This document shows positions 26,252 through 35,063 of a stretch of 64,000 bases of DNA, one piece after another. The stretch comes from Agarilytica sp045430305 (GTDB lineage: Bacteria > Pseudomonadota > Gammaproteobacteria > Pseudomonadales > Cellvibrionaceae): contig JAILXW010000001.1 in assembly GCA_045430305.1 (NCBI GenBank), forward strand, positions 682,001 through 746,000, read 5' to 3'. The position numbers were made by a program, and so were the translations under genes. Positions within the stretch are counted from its first letter, which is position 1. Every line of letters begins with the position of its first letter. The notes below the pieces were generated by a model. That model saw nothing but the letters and a program-made list of their open reading frames with translations. It was not told the DNA's origin and did no database searches.

Positions 26252-26494
26252 ATGGATTTACCAGAAAATGTAGAGCACCAAATAGTTGATTATTTAAATT
26301 TGGAATATGGTATTTATCAGGAAGATAAAAAAATTAGAGTTGGTGATTTAACTTTTGATGGAGAAAAAAAGATAGATGGAAAGGAAGTGCGTTATTGGAA
26401 GTTTCCTTGTTCTGAAAAAAGTGGATGCTGGGCTACTGTGGAAGAATATGAAGGTAGTATTTTAATTAGTATGACGACTAAATCACCCAGCTAA
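26252..26494 (+). CDS. Probable immunity protein to the orphan RHS nuclease tip
   Basis: 80 residues from ATG 26252, preceded by GGAGAAATGT. A GTG 12 bases upstream is in frame but less likely. It is small, acidic and soluble, starts 15 bases after the toxin stop, and ends at a strong terminator. The family is not recognised; the immunity role is inferred from position and size. Confidence 0.6.
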   Translation: MDLPENVEHQIVDYLNLEYGIYQEDKKIRVGDLTFDGEKKIDGKEVRYWKFPCSEKSGCWATVEEYEGSILISMTTKSPS

Positions 26495-26498
26495 TGAA

Positions 26499-26526
26499 AA
26501 GCCCAGCCAAGTGCTGGGCTTTTTCG
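26499..26526 (+). terminator. Strong intrinsic terminator
   Basis: GCCCAGC (26501-26507) pairs with GCTGGGC (26513-26519) over a 5-base loop, flanked by A and T runs. It serves the orphan rhs/immunity unit and, because it is symmetric, probably also the convergent XRE gene. Confidence 0.9.
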
Positions 26527-26528
26527 TT

Positions 26529-26984
26529 TTAGGCTGATTGTTGCTGTTTAATCAGCGCTTCCAACATATCACTAATAAACTTCTGCTTGTTCTTGGGTAG
26601 CATGTTTACCTGATCCATTTGCCGCTGTAGCTTCGAGGCAGGCCCGCGCTTACTTGGCTTGTCTTGTATGCCCAGCAGCTCATCCGTTGAAACCCCAAAT
26701 AACTTAGCCAACACAGGAATGTCCGAACTGGATACTTTACGGCGTCCCGCTTCAAATGAAGCCATGTGCTGCTGGGAAATCTCCAGAATCTCGGCAAGCT
26801 GTACCTGGGTTAGGCCAAGCTCTTTCCGTTGGAGGGCAATACGCTGCCCTAGCTGCTTAAAGAATATCTCGTCGTCTTTAGTCATCAGATCATCAAGAGA
26901 GGCTGGAAAGTGTCTAGTAAACTGGTGGCGATTCATATTGATATTGAGGGTGTCGGTGAAAGGAATATACAAGGTGTTCATCAT
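26529..26984 (-). CDS. XRE-family transcriptional regulator
   Basis: Up to 151 residues. The HTH_XRE domain spans ~46-105: L-G-Q-R-I-A-L-Q-R-K-E-L-G-L-T-Q-V-Q-L-A-E-I-L, the recognition region S-Q-Q-H-M-A-S-F-E-A-G-R, and L-A-K-L-F-G-V-S-T-D-E-L-L-G. The basic Lys/Arg/Gln-rich C-terminus is short. The start is uncertain, as the Met codons at residues 1, 17 and 34 all lack a clear ribosome site. Targets are unknown. It converges on the orphan RHS cassette. Confidence 0.75.
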   Translation of the reverse strand: MMNTLYIPFTDTLNINMNRHQFTRHFPASLDDLMTKDDEIFFKQLGQRIALQRKELGLTQVQLAEILEISQQHMASFEAGRRKVSSSDIPVLAKLFGVSTDELLGIQDKPSKRGPASKLQRQMDQVNMLPKNKQKFISDMLEALIKQQQSA

Positions 26985-27218
26985 CGGCTTGTGCCATACA
27001 TTTCATTGAGCCCTCAGTATTATATTTGTTGTGTTAATGATTGGGTTGAAATCCTATACGGTCAACCTGAGGCAATCAGATATTCATTAAAAGAGTATAT
27101 TGACCCTTCCATGGTGGAAAATATTCAGAGCCTCTACGGTGATGATGCAGATAAATACACGCGATATATATTGGCTGATGCGCGTGAAAAACTTTCCCAG
27201 AAATTAGGCTGTTTTTAG
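26910..27218 (+). CDS. Doubtful small ORF, possibly a remnant
   Basis: 102 codons; the 5' part overlaps the XRE gene on the opposite strand. The second half, from ~27000, reads like a real protein (V-N-D-W-V-E-I-L-Y-G-Q-P-E-A-I-R and Y-I-D-P-S-M-V-E-N-I-Q), which suggests a fragment of an older gene rather than a complete one. No family is recognised. Confidence 0.2.
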   Translation: MSSKLVAIHIDIEGVGERNIQGVHHRLVPYISLSPQYYICCVNDWVEILYGQPEAIRYSLKEYIDPSMVENIQSLYGDDADKYTRYILADAREKLSQKLGCF

Positions 27219-27406
27219 TCACTAATATTTTCGGAGTTGTCGCCGAAGAATGTTCCGCCAACCTGTAGCTGGTTCAGAACAGTCCAAGTTTGGTTCCCGA
27301 TTTTAATTTTCATGCATGACTTCTTGGGCTTGTCTTTAGGCCTGAATAGCAGGGTAATGTCGATGGAATATCTGGATTCTAGTGCTTTATGCCGCGCAAT
27401 AATAAG
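27215..27406 (-). pseudogene. Start-less ORF remnant
   Basis: On the minus strand, 63 codons are open between a TAA at 27407-27409 and the stop at 27215-27217. The translation is protein-like (S-R-Y-S-I-D-I-T-L-L-F-R-P-K-D and K-I-G-N-Q-T-W-T-V-L), with an internal ATG giving only ~33 residues. It looks like the 3' end of a lost gene in a decayed zone. Confidence 0.35.
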
Positions 27407-27481
27407 TTAAAGGGGCGCCCATAAGCCAGAATTTGTCAGCGGAAAATAGTCCCCCAGGAAACCTATAGTGAGGCTGCAAAA

Positions 27482-27866
27482 TTAAAAGATATTTTGGTGT
27501 TTAACATTAGCGCCCTTTGAATCTAAAAAGGTTATCAAGGAAAGCCTTGTAACAGATACCCATCGTGATCTAGCGGATAAACCGCCCAAGCGAAATAGCT
27601 CCAGAAACGCCTCGGTACCAGGCTGTTTAAAAAAAAGATCAGAGACGCAGCCTTTGAGCGTGAAAGCCAGTCCACTTAGAGTTAACAGCATAGGCGTGTT
27701 GCTTGGCGGGAAAAATATAACCCGTAGGTAAGATGCCAAAGCGAAGCAAATGGGCAAGCCAATACGCATCGGATTTATCGTCGGTATGCTTATGCTCTGA
27801 ATACTGTTGAACAGCTATCGTGCTGACCAATTTAACATCAATATGAGTACCTGAGGGGTTTAACAA
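27482..27866 (-). pseudogene. Degraded IS110-type transposase remnant
   Basis: On the minus strand, the frame ending at 27639 contains K-S-D-A-Y-W-L-A-H-L-L-R-F-G-I-L-P-T-G-Y-I-F-P. This closely resembles the conserved N-terminal catalytic-region block of IS110-family transposases (K-T-D-x-x-D-A-x-x-L-A-x-L-L). The frame then shifts and continues only as fragments to 27482. There is no complete ORF, so it is inactive. Confidence 0.55.
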
Positions 27867-28054
27867 TAGAACAATCTAGGTGGTGGATATTCCGTCCGTC
27901 CGATATATCACTTAACGCACATTTTATTGATCGCCGGTGGTTAAAGGGGATATTTTCTTCACTCAAAGTGCATATATATAGTGTGAATACCCAAGATTAA
28001 CGCTGGAAGGCGAATGGCTTGTATACTCCCTGCATATTAAGAGAGAAGTGAATT

Positions 28055-28897
28055 ATGCTAAAAGTTGGTAGTACACACGAGCTAGAAGTCATCAAGCACG
28101 TAGATTTTGGCGTGTATCTGGATGCAGAAAATTTGGGTGAAGTCTTGTTGCCCAAGCGGTTCGTTAGCGAAGACGTTGATGTCGGCGATATGATTCGTGT
28201 ATTTCTGCACCACGATTCAGAAGACCGTTTAATCGCAACCACTCAACGACCACGTATTCAGGTCGGGCAGTTTGCGTATTTAAAGGTGGTTGAGACAACG
28301 AGCTTTGGCGCTTTTTTAGATTGGGGGTTGGCTAAGCATTTACTCGTTCCTTTTGCGGAACAGCACAAAAACATGGAAGTAGGTAAATCTTACCTCGTTT
28401 ATGCCTATATCGATAAGCGCGATGGTCGCATTGTTGCTTCCTCTAAAATTGATAAGTTCATCGATGACGACAAGCCGCATCGATATAAACCCCGCCAAGC
28501 GGTCAACCTTATTGTTGCCAATTCCACAGATCTAGGGTTTAAGGCGATTATCAACCATTCACATTGGGGCGTGTTGTACAAGAAAGATGTCTTTCAGCGT
28601 CTCAGCTTTGGTCAGAGCGTGAAGGGTTTTATTCAAAAGGTTCGCGCCGACGGACGAATTGATTTAACGCTGAATGGCGGCCACATGTCACTCGATAAAA
28701 ACAGCACAACCGTTATCGATTATCTGAACAAACACAATGGCTATTCATCGCTTCACGACAAATCTGACCCTAGTGATATTTCCGCCGCCTTGGGTATTAG
28801 TAAAGGCGCGTTTAAAAAGGCGATTGGCAGTCTCTATAAACAGCGCGTTATTGTGATAGAAGACGACGGCATTCGTATTGTGCCCAATAATAAATAA
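28055..28897 (+). CDS. CvfB/YitL-like S1-domain RNA-binding protein
   Basis: 280 residues behind an AGAGAAG site. Three S1-like beta-barrels lie in tandem (~1-60, 70-135, 145-215), with typical G-V-Y-L, F-G-A-F-L-D-W-G and D-G-R-I-D-L-T-L signatures. A C-terminal winged-helix (~220-280) has I-S-A-A-L-G-I-S-K-G-A-F-K-K-A-I-G-S-L-Y-K. This is the full domain order of the CvfB family, cytoplasmic RNA-binding regulators. It is followed 14 bases later by yaeQ. Confidence 0.9.
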   Translation: MLKVGSTHELEVIKHVDFGVYLDAENLGEVLLPKRFVSEDVDVGDMIRVFLHHDSEDRLIATTQRPRIQVGQFAYLKVVETTSFGAFLDWGLAKHLLVPFAEQHKNMEVGKSYLVYAYIDKRDGRIVASSKIDKFIDDDKPHRYKPRQAVNLIVANSTDLGFKAIINHSHWGVLYKKDVFQRLSFGQSVKGFIQKVRADGRIDLTLNGGHMSLDKNSTTVIDYLNKHNGYSSLHDKSDPSDISAALGISKGAFKKAIGSLYKQRVIVIEDDGIRIVPNNK

Positions 28898-28911
28898 ACC
28901 GGGTTAGTTCT

Positions 28912-29451
28912 ATGGCGCTAAGTGCCACTATATATAAGTTCACAATATCAATATCGGATTTGAATCGTGATTACTATGATTCACTTCAGGTCACTGTTGC
29001 TCAGCACCCATCTGAAAGTGTAGAGCGTATGATGGTGCGCGTGTTGGCGTATTGCGTTGATGCTTGCGAGGGCTTGGCCTTTACTAAGGGCTTGTCGACG
29101 CCAGAAACCCCTGACATTTGGGCGAAAAGTTTAGACGATCAAATAAACCTTTGGGTAGAGGTGGGCGAACCATCGGCGGATAAAATTAAAAAAGCGACTC
29201 GGCAGTCCAAGCAGGTAAAGGTATATAGCTTTAACAGTAAATCGGATGTGTGGTGGAGCCAAGAGCAGAAAAAATTGAACACCTTGAATGTTGCCGTTAT
29301 TCAATTTCCATGGGATGAAATTCAACAGCTGGTCGCATTGGTATCTCGAACGGTCAACATGTCCGTTACTATTACTGGCGATTCGATTTTTATAAATTCA
29401 GATAATGGCGATAGAGAAGTACACTGGGCAACACTGCAAGATAATGATTAA
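28912..29451 (+). CDS. yaeQ: YaeQ family protein
   Basis: 179 residues, full length for the family. It begins with the typical M-A-L-S-A-T-I-Y-K-F start and contains H-P-S-E-S-V-E-R-M-M-V-R-V-L-A-Y, D-I-W-A and the W-x-E-x-G-E-P-S-A-D-K-I-K-K-A motif. YaeQ has a PD-(D/E)XK-like fold; its cellular role is not settled. It is likely co-transcribed with the upstream S1-domain gene. Confidence 0.93.
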   Translation: MALSATIYKFTISISDLNRDYYDSLQVTVAQHPSESVERMMVRVLAYCVDACEGLAFTKGLSTPETPDIWAKSLDDQINLWVEVGEPSADKIKKATRQSKQVKVYSFNSKSDVWWSQEQKKLNTLNVAVIQFPWDEIQQLVALVSRTVNMSVTITGDSIFINSDNGDREVHWATLQDND

Positions 29452-29512
29452 ATGATGTGTGGTGGTCTAGCGGTTTGGTTGCGATTACCCGTGTTTATGA
29501 GGGGAGGTTGGT

Positions 29513-29917
29513 ATGAGTGCTTGCCCATGTACTAGCGGTAAAATGTTTAAAGCATGCTGCGGTCGGTATGTGTTTACGAATCAGCAAGCGCGTAATGGCG
29601 TGTGCCCTGCAAAAACGCCAGAGCAATTGATGCGCTCTCGTTTTACTGCATACGCGCTTGGGAATTACGGCGAGTACCTATTGGCTACTTGGTGGCCGGC
29701 AACCGCTGCTGGGTTAACTGCTGAATCGCTTTCAGAAAAAACCTGCGAGTGGGTTAAGCTTGATGTTCTTGAGAAAAACCAAAAAGGGAACGATGGTTGG
29801 GTGAGCTTTTGCGCGTGGTACTTAGATGAAGCCGGTAACTCGTGTGAGATGCGAGAGAAGTCTTCCTTTAAACGGGAACAGGGCCGCTGGTTTTACGTGA
29901 GCGGAGAGTTTCCTTAA
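29513..29917 (+). CDS. ychJ: YchJ family SEC-C motif protein
   Basis: 134 residues. The N-terminal SEC-C zinc motif is C-P-C-x-S-G-K-x-F-K-A-C-C (residues ~4-16). It is followed by the YchJ middle domain with T-P-E-Q-L-M-R-S-R-F-T-A-Y and W-V-x-L-x-V-L. The length is slightly below the usual ~150. Cytoplasmic; function unknown. The ribosome site GGGGAGG lies 8 bases before ATG. Confidence 0.93.
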   Translation: MSACPCTSGKMFKACCGRYVFTNQQARNGVCPAKTPEQLMRSRFTAYALGNYGEYLLATWWPATAAGLTAESLSEKTCEWVKLDVLEKNQKGNDGWVSFCAWYLDEAGNSCEMREKSSFKREQGRWFYVSGEFP

Positions 29918-30086
29918 AAGAAGCCCAGAAAAATGTCGCGGAAGGATTTAACGCGCATCAATATGGAGCCTGAACATTCCGGTCATCTCGTTTGATTTTC
30001 GGTGTATTTATTTTGCTTGTGTTTATTCAGGCCGGAAATCATTAAGGCTTGAGATAAGCAAGTCAGTTACATACCTTATACACACT

Positions 30087-31190
30087 ATGAACTATAAATT
30101 TTTATATATTCTAGCGCTGTTGCAGAGCATGTTTCTCGTCGCGGGTTGTGGTGGCGCTAGTGGTTCTGATGCTGATGCAGGTGGTGATACAGGTTCACCC
30201 GATGTTGAGGTGTGTACGCTTTCCGATATAGAAGCCACTATAACGAGTACGCTATCTGAGGTGGTATCGAGTGTGGATTTTTCTTTCGCACTTGTGAGAG
30301 CCGATGGGCGTGAGTACCGTTTCGAACGCGGAAGTTCTCGTTTGCAAACTTCCTATGAGTCGGCGTCTACTTCTAAATTGGTTACTGCTGTCGTTATTAT
30401 GCGATTGGTCGAGCAAGGTTATTTGGCCCTCAATGATCGCCCTCAAGACCACATCAGCGATTGGCCGATCGACAGCACTGATACGCTCTACGATATTAGT
30501 TTGGCGCAACTCTTGAGTTTTACCTCAGGGTTAACAAACGAGCCGCTTTGTATTAATTTTCCTGGGTTTGACTTTGAAGATTGCGTGGGCAATATCGCAA
30601 ACAGTAATTCCGGCAATGGCATTGTTCCGGGCGAGGCTTTTTATTATTCCGGCACGCATATGCAAGTAGCGGGGCTTATGGCGATTAATGCGCTTGGGGT
30701 GAATGCATGGGCTGATGTTTTCTCAATCTTTAAGACCGAAACGGGTCTGTTCGCGAGTTCAGAATATGATTTACCTTCGCTAACAAATCCGCGTTTGGCC
30801 GGAGGTATGCATTGGACCGGAGAGGAACATTTGGCCTTTCTAGGGGCATTTAGCAATGGCTTACTGTTATCTTCCAACGCTATGTCAGAGATGTTGACTG
30901 ACCACACAGCCACGACCGAAATCTCTTTTTCACCAGCATTGAGCGGGCTTGGCGAGCAGTGGCACTACGGGTTTGGGCTTTGGCATGAATGTGAAAACGC
31001 CACATTTGATTGTGAGGCCGGTTCGCGTATTTCTAGCCCTGGGGCTTACGGAGCCTACCCATTTTGGGATCGCGCTGAGGGCTATTACGGTATTGTGGCT
31101 AGGCAGGGTGCACTAGGCACCTACACCGAGGGTGTTACTATTGAGCGAGCGGTAAGGGCATCAGTAGATGAATGGGCTGCTTGTTTGTAA
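30087..31190 (+). CDS. Lipoprotein serine hydrolase of the beta-lactamase/penicillin-binding fold
   Basis: 367 residues with a lipoprotein signal peptide ending in V-A-G-C (C21). The S-x-x-K catalytic tetrad S94-T-S-K97 in A-S-T-S-K-L-V-T-A is followed by the H-I-S-D-W and L-A-Q-L-L-S-F-T-S-G-L motifs of class C-like serine hydrolases. The usual Y-x-N appears as Y-S-G (Y-Y-S-G-T-H-M). It is anchored in the envelope and probably acts as an esterase or peptidase rather than a beta-lactamase. Six or more Cys suggest disulfides. It forms a single-gene unit. Confidence 0.8.
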   Translation: MNYKFLYILALLQSMFLVAGCGGASGSDADAGGDTGSPDVEVCTLSDIEATITSTLSEVVSSVDFSFALVRADGREYRFERGSSRLQTSYESASTSKLVTAVVIMRLVEQGYLALNDRPQDHISDWPIDSTDTLYDISLAQLLSFTSGLTNEPLCINFPGFDFEDCVGNIANSNSGNGIVPGEAFYYSGTHMQVAGLMAINALGVNAWADVFSIFKTETGLFASSEYDLPSLTNPRLAGGMHWTGEEHLAFLGAFSNGLLLSSNAMSEMLTDHTATTEISFSPALSGLGEQWHYGFGLWHECENATFDCEAGSRISSPGAYGAYPFWDRAEGYYGIVARQGALGTYTEGVTIERAVRASVDEWAACL

Positions 31191-31328
31191 CGCGCTATAT
31201 TTTTTCTGAATGGGTGTTGGGGGCGTGGCCTCGAACCTGACGAAATGTAATTAGAGGGAGGCGTTAAGATAGTAAAAAAAGGAACGTTAAATCTTCATGG
31301 AAGGGTTCCGCCCCCGAGCCTTGGTAAA

Positions 31329-31778
31329 TTAAATTTTACGAATGGCGTAGCTCCCCTGAAATTTCACGGCAATATTACCCTCGCATTCGATGGTTGAGCT
31401 TAGGGTTAAACGCGCACGACCTTTTTCTTCATATTTTTCAAAAAACGTTTTCAAGTCGCTTTCTTCCGGGGCTTTGCATGTCGCGATGATCTCGCCAGAA
31501 ACCGGGGCAAGGTAGCTAATATTAGATTCTGTTACCACCTGTTCACAGGTTATGCCTTTTTCCAATGTTTTCATATATAACATGCCCCAACAACTTAATA
31601 CGCAAACGCAATACAGGCTTCCGCCAAAGGCGGTTTGTTTGTCGTTGATGTTGGGTTCCAAAGGTGCGCAGAGCGCTAGTGTTTTACCATCGTATTCTTT
31701 GGGTTGTATGCCCATGTACTGGCTTGCAGGTACGTGTGTTTCTAGGAATTGTTCTAGTTGTTTCCTGTAGTTTTCCAT
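31329..31778 (-). CDS. YiiD C-terminal-domain-like thioesterase
   Basis: 149 residues with a hot-dog fold of the YiiD_C type. The signature N-I-N-D-K-Q-T-A-F-G-G-S-L-Y lies near residues 43-57, followed by V-L-S-C-W-G, and S-N-I-S-Y-L-A-P-V is seen at ~88-96. Such proteins are predicted acyl-CoA/ACP thioesterases. It is preceded 60 bases upstream on the same strand by a histidine kinase gene; no clear functional link is visible. Confidence 0.82.
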   Translation of the reverse strand: MENYRKQLEQFLETHVPASQYMGIQPKEYDGKTLALCAPLEPNINDKQTAFGGSLYCVCVLSCWGMLYMKTLEKGITCEQVVTESNISYLAPVSGEIIATCKAPEESDLKTFFEKYEEKGRARLTLSSTIECEGNIAVKFQGSYAIRKI

Positions 31779-31838
31779 GCTTGCACTGCGTTTTTAGTGA
31801 ATTGTTTAGGTGTTTATGTGAATGTGTATATGTCGGGG

Positions 31839-33062
31839 TTAAGGGCTCAAGGCAAGTTTAAACGAGGCTGTGAATTCGCTGTTGGATTTTTCTAAGCGAA
31901 GTTCACTATCGTGGGCTTGGAGTATTTCTGAAGCGATTTCTAAACCAAAGCCAACAGATTGATAGCGTGATTCGAGAGAATCACTTCCTGGGGCGCCATC
32001 ATCAATAGTATTGATGATTGAAATTAATAGCGAGTCGTTAGAAATTTCTGTTTTGACAAATATTTGGGAATTGTGTGGGGAATATTTGATGGCATTCATT
32101 AGAAGATTTGTAACCGCGCGTATCAGAAGGTTTGCGTCTGCTATAACTGAAGCCTCGTCCAACTTAAGATCGATAGATGAGCCTTCTGTCTGTATTAGGT
32201 CTTCTAAAGACGCTATTGCATCAGTAAACAAGTTAGATAAGGGGTGGGCTTCTAATTGTGCTTGTATTTTGCCAGTGCCAAGGGCACTAATCTCCAATAC
32301 TGAGGCTACGAAATCTAAGGTAAGATTAGATAAGCGTTCAATACTTTCAAAAAGTTGAGGAATTCGTTTGGTCGGTGTTGAGTCGCGCAGCCCCATTTTC
32401 GCAAAAGAAAGAATTGTGCCCACAGGGTTTCGAATATCGTGTGCTACAAAACCCACTAACTTTTTTAATTGGGTGTTGCTTTCGTTAAGTTTGTTTTCTC
32501 GGTCTCTAATCAATAAGAAGTTGCCTATGGCGTTAGCCATCAAAACAATGAGATCTCGTTCGTGTTCGGAAAATCCTGATTCTCTCTTTTGTGTCGATGT
32601 AAAATTAAGTGTGCCGTAAATTTCACCATCTACTTTTATCGGGGCAGAAAGATAAGATTCTAAATGTAGGTTGACGTAAACTGGGTGCTCTTTCATATAG
32701 CTAAGTTCACCAACATGAGGAAAGCCCAGTACTTTTCCACACTGAAAAACTTCTGAACAGTAAGTGCCTTCTAGAGGGTATTGGTCACCTTTGTTAATTA
32801 CGTCTTGATTACTTACAACATCGACAACGGTGTATGTATCACTCTCGATCCGGCTGACAATGCCCGTTTCAAAGCCAAATATATTTAAGCCAGCTTTTAG
32901 ATAAACTCGAACTAGCTCGTCTAGCCCTTTATAACTTCGCGTAGTAAGAATAAAGCACTCTTTAAGGTTGGCGAGCATCGCAGCCTGCTGTTCATTTGCG
33001 TCTTTTTTGCTATCCATTTGATAAAACGCTGAGTTTTCAACAAATTCTGGATATGTTCGCAT
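31839..33062 (-). CDS. GAF-domain sensor histidine kinase
   Basis: 407 residues, no membrane segments, so a soluble sensor. The GAF domain spans ~35-195 (Y-C-S-E-V-F-Q-C-G and Y-G-T-L-N-F-T). A short coiled coil leads to the HisKA H-box F-V-A-H-D-I-R-N-P-V-G with an intact phospho-His. The HATPase domain has N-L-L-M-N-A-I-K-Y-S (N-box) and G-F-G-L-E-I-A (G2). The G1 box is weak (D-D-G-A-P-G). No response regulator gene is adjacent, so the partner is encoded elsewhere. Confidence 0.85.
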   Translation of the reverse strand: MRTYPEFVENSAFYQMDSKKDANEQQAAMLANLKECFILTTRSYKGLDELVRVYLKAGLNIFGFETGIVSRIESDTYTVVDVVSNQDVINKGDQYPLEGTYCSEVFQCGKVLGFPHVGELSYMKEHPVYVNLHLESYLSAPIKVDGEIYGTLNFTSTQKRESGFSEHERDLIVLMANAIGNFLLIRDRENKLNESNTQLKKLVGFVAHDIRNPVGTILSFAKMGLRDSTPTKRIPQLFESIERLSNLTLDFVASVLEISALGTGKIQAQLEAHPLSNLFTDAIASLEDLIQTEGSSIDLKLDEASVIADANLLIRAVTNLLMNAIKYSPHNSQIFVKTEISNDSLLISIINTIDDGAPGSDSLESRYQSVGFGLEIASEILQAHDSELRLEKSNSEFTASFKLALSP

Positions 33063-33245
33063 GGTTTAGCCTGTGAATATTAAAGTCTGAGGAGGGTCGA
33101 TACTGCCGACTTTTGTATAAAGTATAGTCGGGAGCTAGGCATTTTTCAGTAGGGCGGTACGGTATCAATATGCGCATCAATCGATATTTAAAAACTGACG
33201 GAGCTGTAATTATTGGCTCGCAACACCCTCGTTGACGCTGTGCTG

Positions 33246-34685
33246 TTAATTTAACTGCAACTGAATATGGAACGTGGTGCCGACCGCTTCATCAGAAGTA
33301 ATGGCGAGTTGCCCTTGGTGGTGGTCTGTGATTATAAAGTGCGTAAATGAAAGTCTGTTTTCAGCTTCAATATCGGAGGTTTTGTTCGGCCATGAAGTAA
33401 AGAATGGCTCGAATAGATCGTGCTGTTCTTCGCCGGATAAACCCAGGCCATTGTGTTGCACTTTAATCCAGAGTGCATCATAGCGTTCACTGATTTCGAT
33501 AAATATTTGTGGCTCAGTGTTTTCACGATTGGTAATTGCCAAAGCGTGAACGCAATGCCGAAACAGGCTCAAAAAGACTTGTTGCATTTCTGCAATATAA
33601 CAGGGTATTTGCGGAAGATTTTCTTCAAACTTTCTTTCGATTTTAACATCTTGAAAGCGTAAACCTTTGGGGTCAGAAAGTGTTGTGTTGGCCAGTTGAA
33701 TGGCGTGTTCAACAATTTCCGTCATCGATGCTGGGTGTTTAGGGTTGCCGTGGCTGCGTGCAAATTCGAGCAAGTTATTGATAATACTTGAAACCTGTAC
33801 GCCACGTTTTTTTGCGTCTTTTAATAAAGCGAGCATATTTTCAGTTTCCGAAAGCTTACTGCTATCGCTTAACTGCTCACTTATGTGGTCTAAGTCTGTA
33901 GATATTGCATCGAGCGGTACTGCTATGTCGTAGGCCATGGTGGAAGCGAGTTCGCCCATTGCCGACATTTTGTCTCTTTGTATCAACATGTTTTGAGCCA
34001 AAGACTGCTGGGTGACATTCTCGACTAATATGACTGTGCCTTGGTCCATATGGCCCTTTAAGGGAAAAATCCGAATATCAAAATAATATTGGCCGCGTTG
34101 GCTGTGTTTAATAGTGAAGGGGATTCCGCTTACACTGACATCTTTCACTTGTTCTGGGGCGATGGTAATGGTGGGGTAGACTTCCCAAAGGTTTTTTCCG
34201 AGAGCCTTCTCGTGTTCGATGCCAGTAATTTCTTCCGCGCAGCGGTTCCATTGGGTCACTTTGAGTGTGTCGTCTAAGCCAATTAACATGGATGGCATAG
34301 ATTGCAGAATGTTTTTAAGGTAAGACTCGCTTGCCTGTAACAGCAGAGAGGTTTCTTTGTGCTGTTCGATCTCCGTTTCAAGAGCTGAATTAGATTCGCG
34401 CAATAATCGATTCGATTCGTCTAGGGTGGCTGTACGCTCAAGTACGCGTTGTTCGAGCACATTTTTAATTTCTTCTAGCGCACGATTGGCTTTGACTTTT
34501 TTTCGGTGGCTAAAAAATAGGGCGACGAGCGATATGCTCAGGCACACGATAAGAACAGAGCCGGAAAAGTTGGCTACGTGCTGCCATTTTGTGTGGCCGT
34601 CCGCATCCTTAAAATGACTCATGAAGCCCGCATGGCTATGAAGTGAGCAAAGGGAAAGAAGTATTAGGGTGCTTATTCGGTACAT
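33246..34685 (-). CDS. PAS-containing membrane histidine-kinase homologue lacking the phosphoacceptor His
   Basis: 479 residues: signal/anchor and one TM (~38-60), a coiled coil (~65-120), a PAS domain (~125-225) and a kinase-like core. At the H-box, M-G-E-L-A-S-T-M-A-Y-D-I-A-V-P-L, Tyr (Y252) replaces the usual His of A-H-E-I-N-Q-P-L. The N-box Asn is also replaced (F-R-H-C-V-H-A-L) and the G1 D-x-G-x-G reads H-N-G-L-G. This suggests a pseudokinase that may still sense and bind partners. It is transcribed with the GAF kinase gene, 183 bases upstream of it. Confidence 0.8.
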   Translation of the reverse strand: MYRISTLILLSLCSLHSHAGFMSHFKDADGHTKWQHVANFSGSVLIVCLSISLVALFFSHRKKVKANRALEEIKNVLEQRVLERTATLDESNRLLRESNSALETEIEQHKETSLLLQASESYLKNILQSMPSMLIGLDDTLKVTQWNRCAEEITGIEHEKALGKNLWEVYPTITIAPEQVKDVSVSGIPFTIKHSQRGQYYFDIRIFPLKGHMDQGTVILVENVTQQSLAQNMLIQRDKMSAMGELASTMAYDIAVPLDAISTDLDHISEQLSDSSKLSETENMLALLKDAKKRGVQVSSIINNLLEFARSHGNPKHPASMTEIVEHAIQLANTTLSDPKGLRFQDVKIERKFEENLPQIPCYIAEMQQVFLSLFRHCVHALAITNRENTEPQIFIEISERYDALWIKVQHNGLGLSGEEQHDLFEPFFTSWPNKTSDIEAENRLSFTHFIITDHHQGQLAITSDEAVGTTFHIQLQLN

Positions 34686-35063
34686 GAACTGCTGTATCGT
34701 TATGTCTATGTGAACGCAAATAGTAGCAGATTGGGGGTCGCATAACAGGCGCTTTTTTGGCGGCTAATTCAATTTTTTTATCTGAAGCAGATTGCAATGG
34801 TACCGCTGTATGCTGGCCCTGCGTATTCTATAAATCTACAATTTCGATATGGCGTATGTTTCCTACCCTTTGCCTTAGGCTAAAAGGGGATAAAATCCTC
34901 TTACAATTGCTCACTTTACTATTATTTTTGTCGGAGCCTTCTATACTAACTACTTATAAGAACTTGCCCGAATGCGGCAATCTACCAAAAGTATAAAAAT
35001 TAGAACGTGCTGTGTACTCTTACTCAGCTAATCAACACAGAAACATTAAAACGGTTATAGGCG
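34686..35063. other. Intergenic region between divergent genes
   Basis: No coding potential is supported. It contains a hairpin-like CCTTT/AAAGG element near 34863-34889 and TTGCC/GGCAA near 34966-34982. The promoters of the pseudokinase gene (minus) and the SH3/beta-barrel gene (plus) must lie here, but no consensus pair stands out. Confidence 0.5.
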
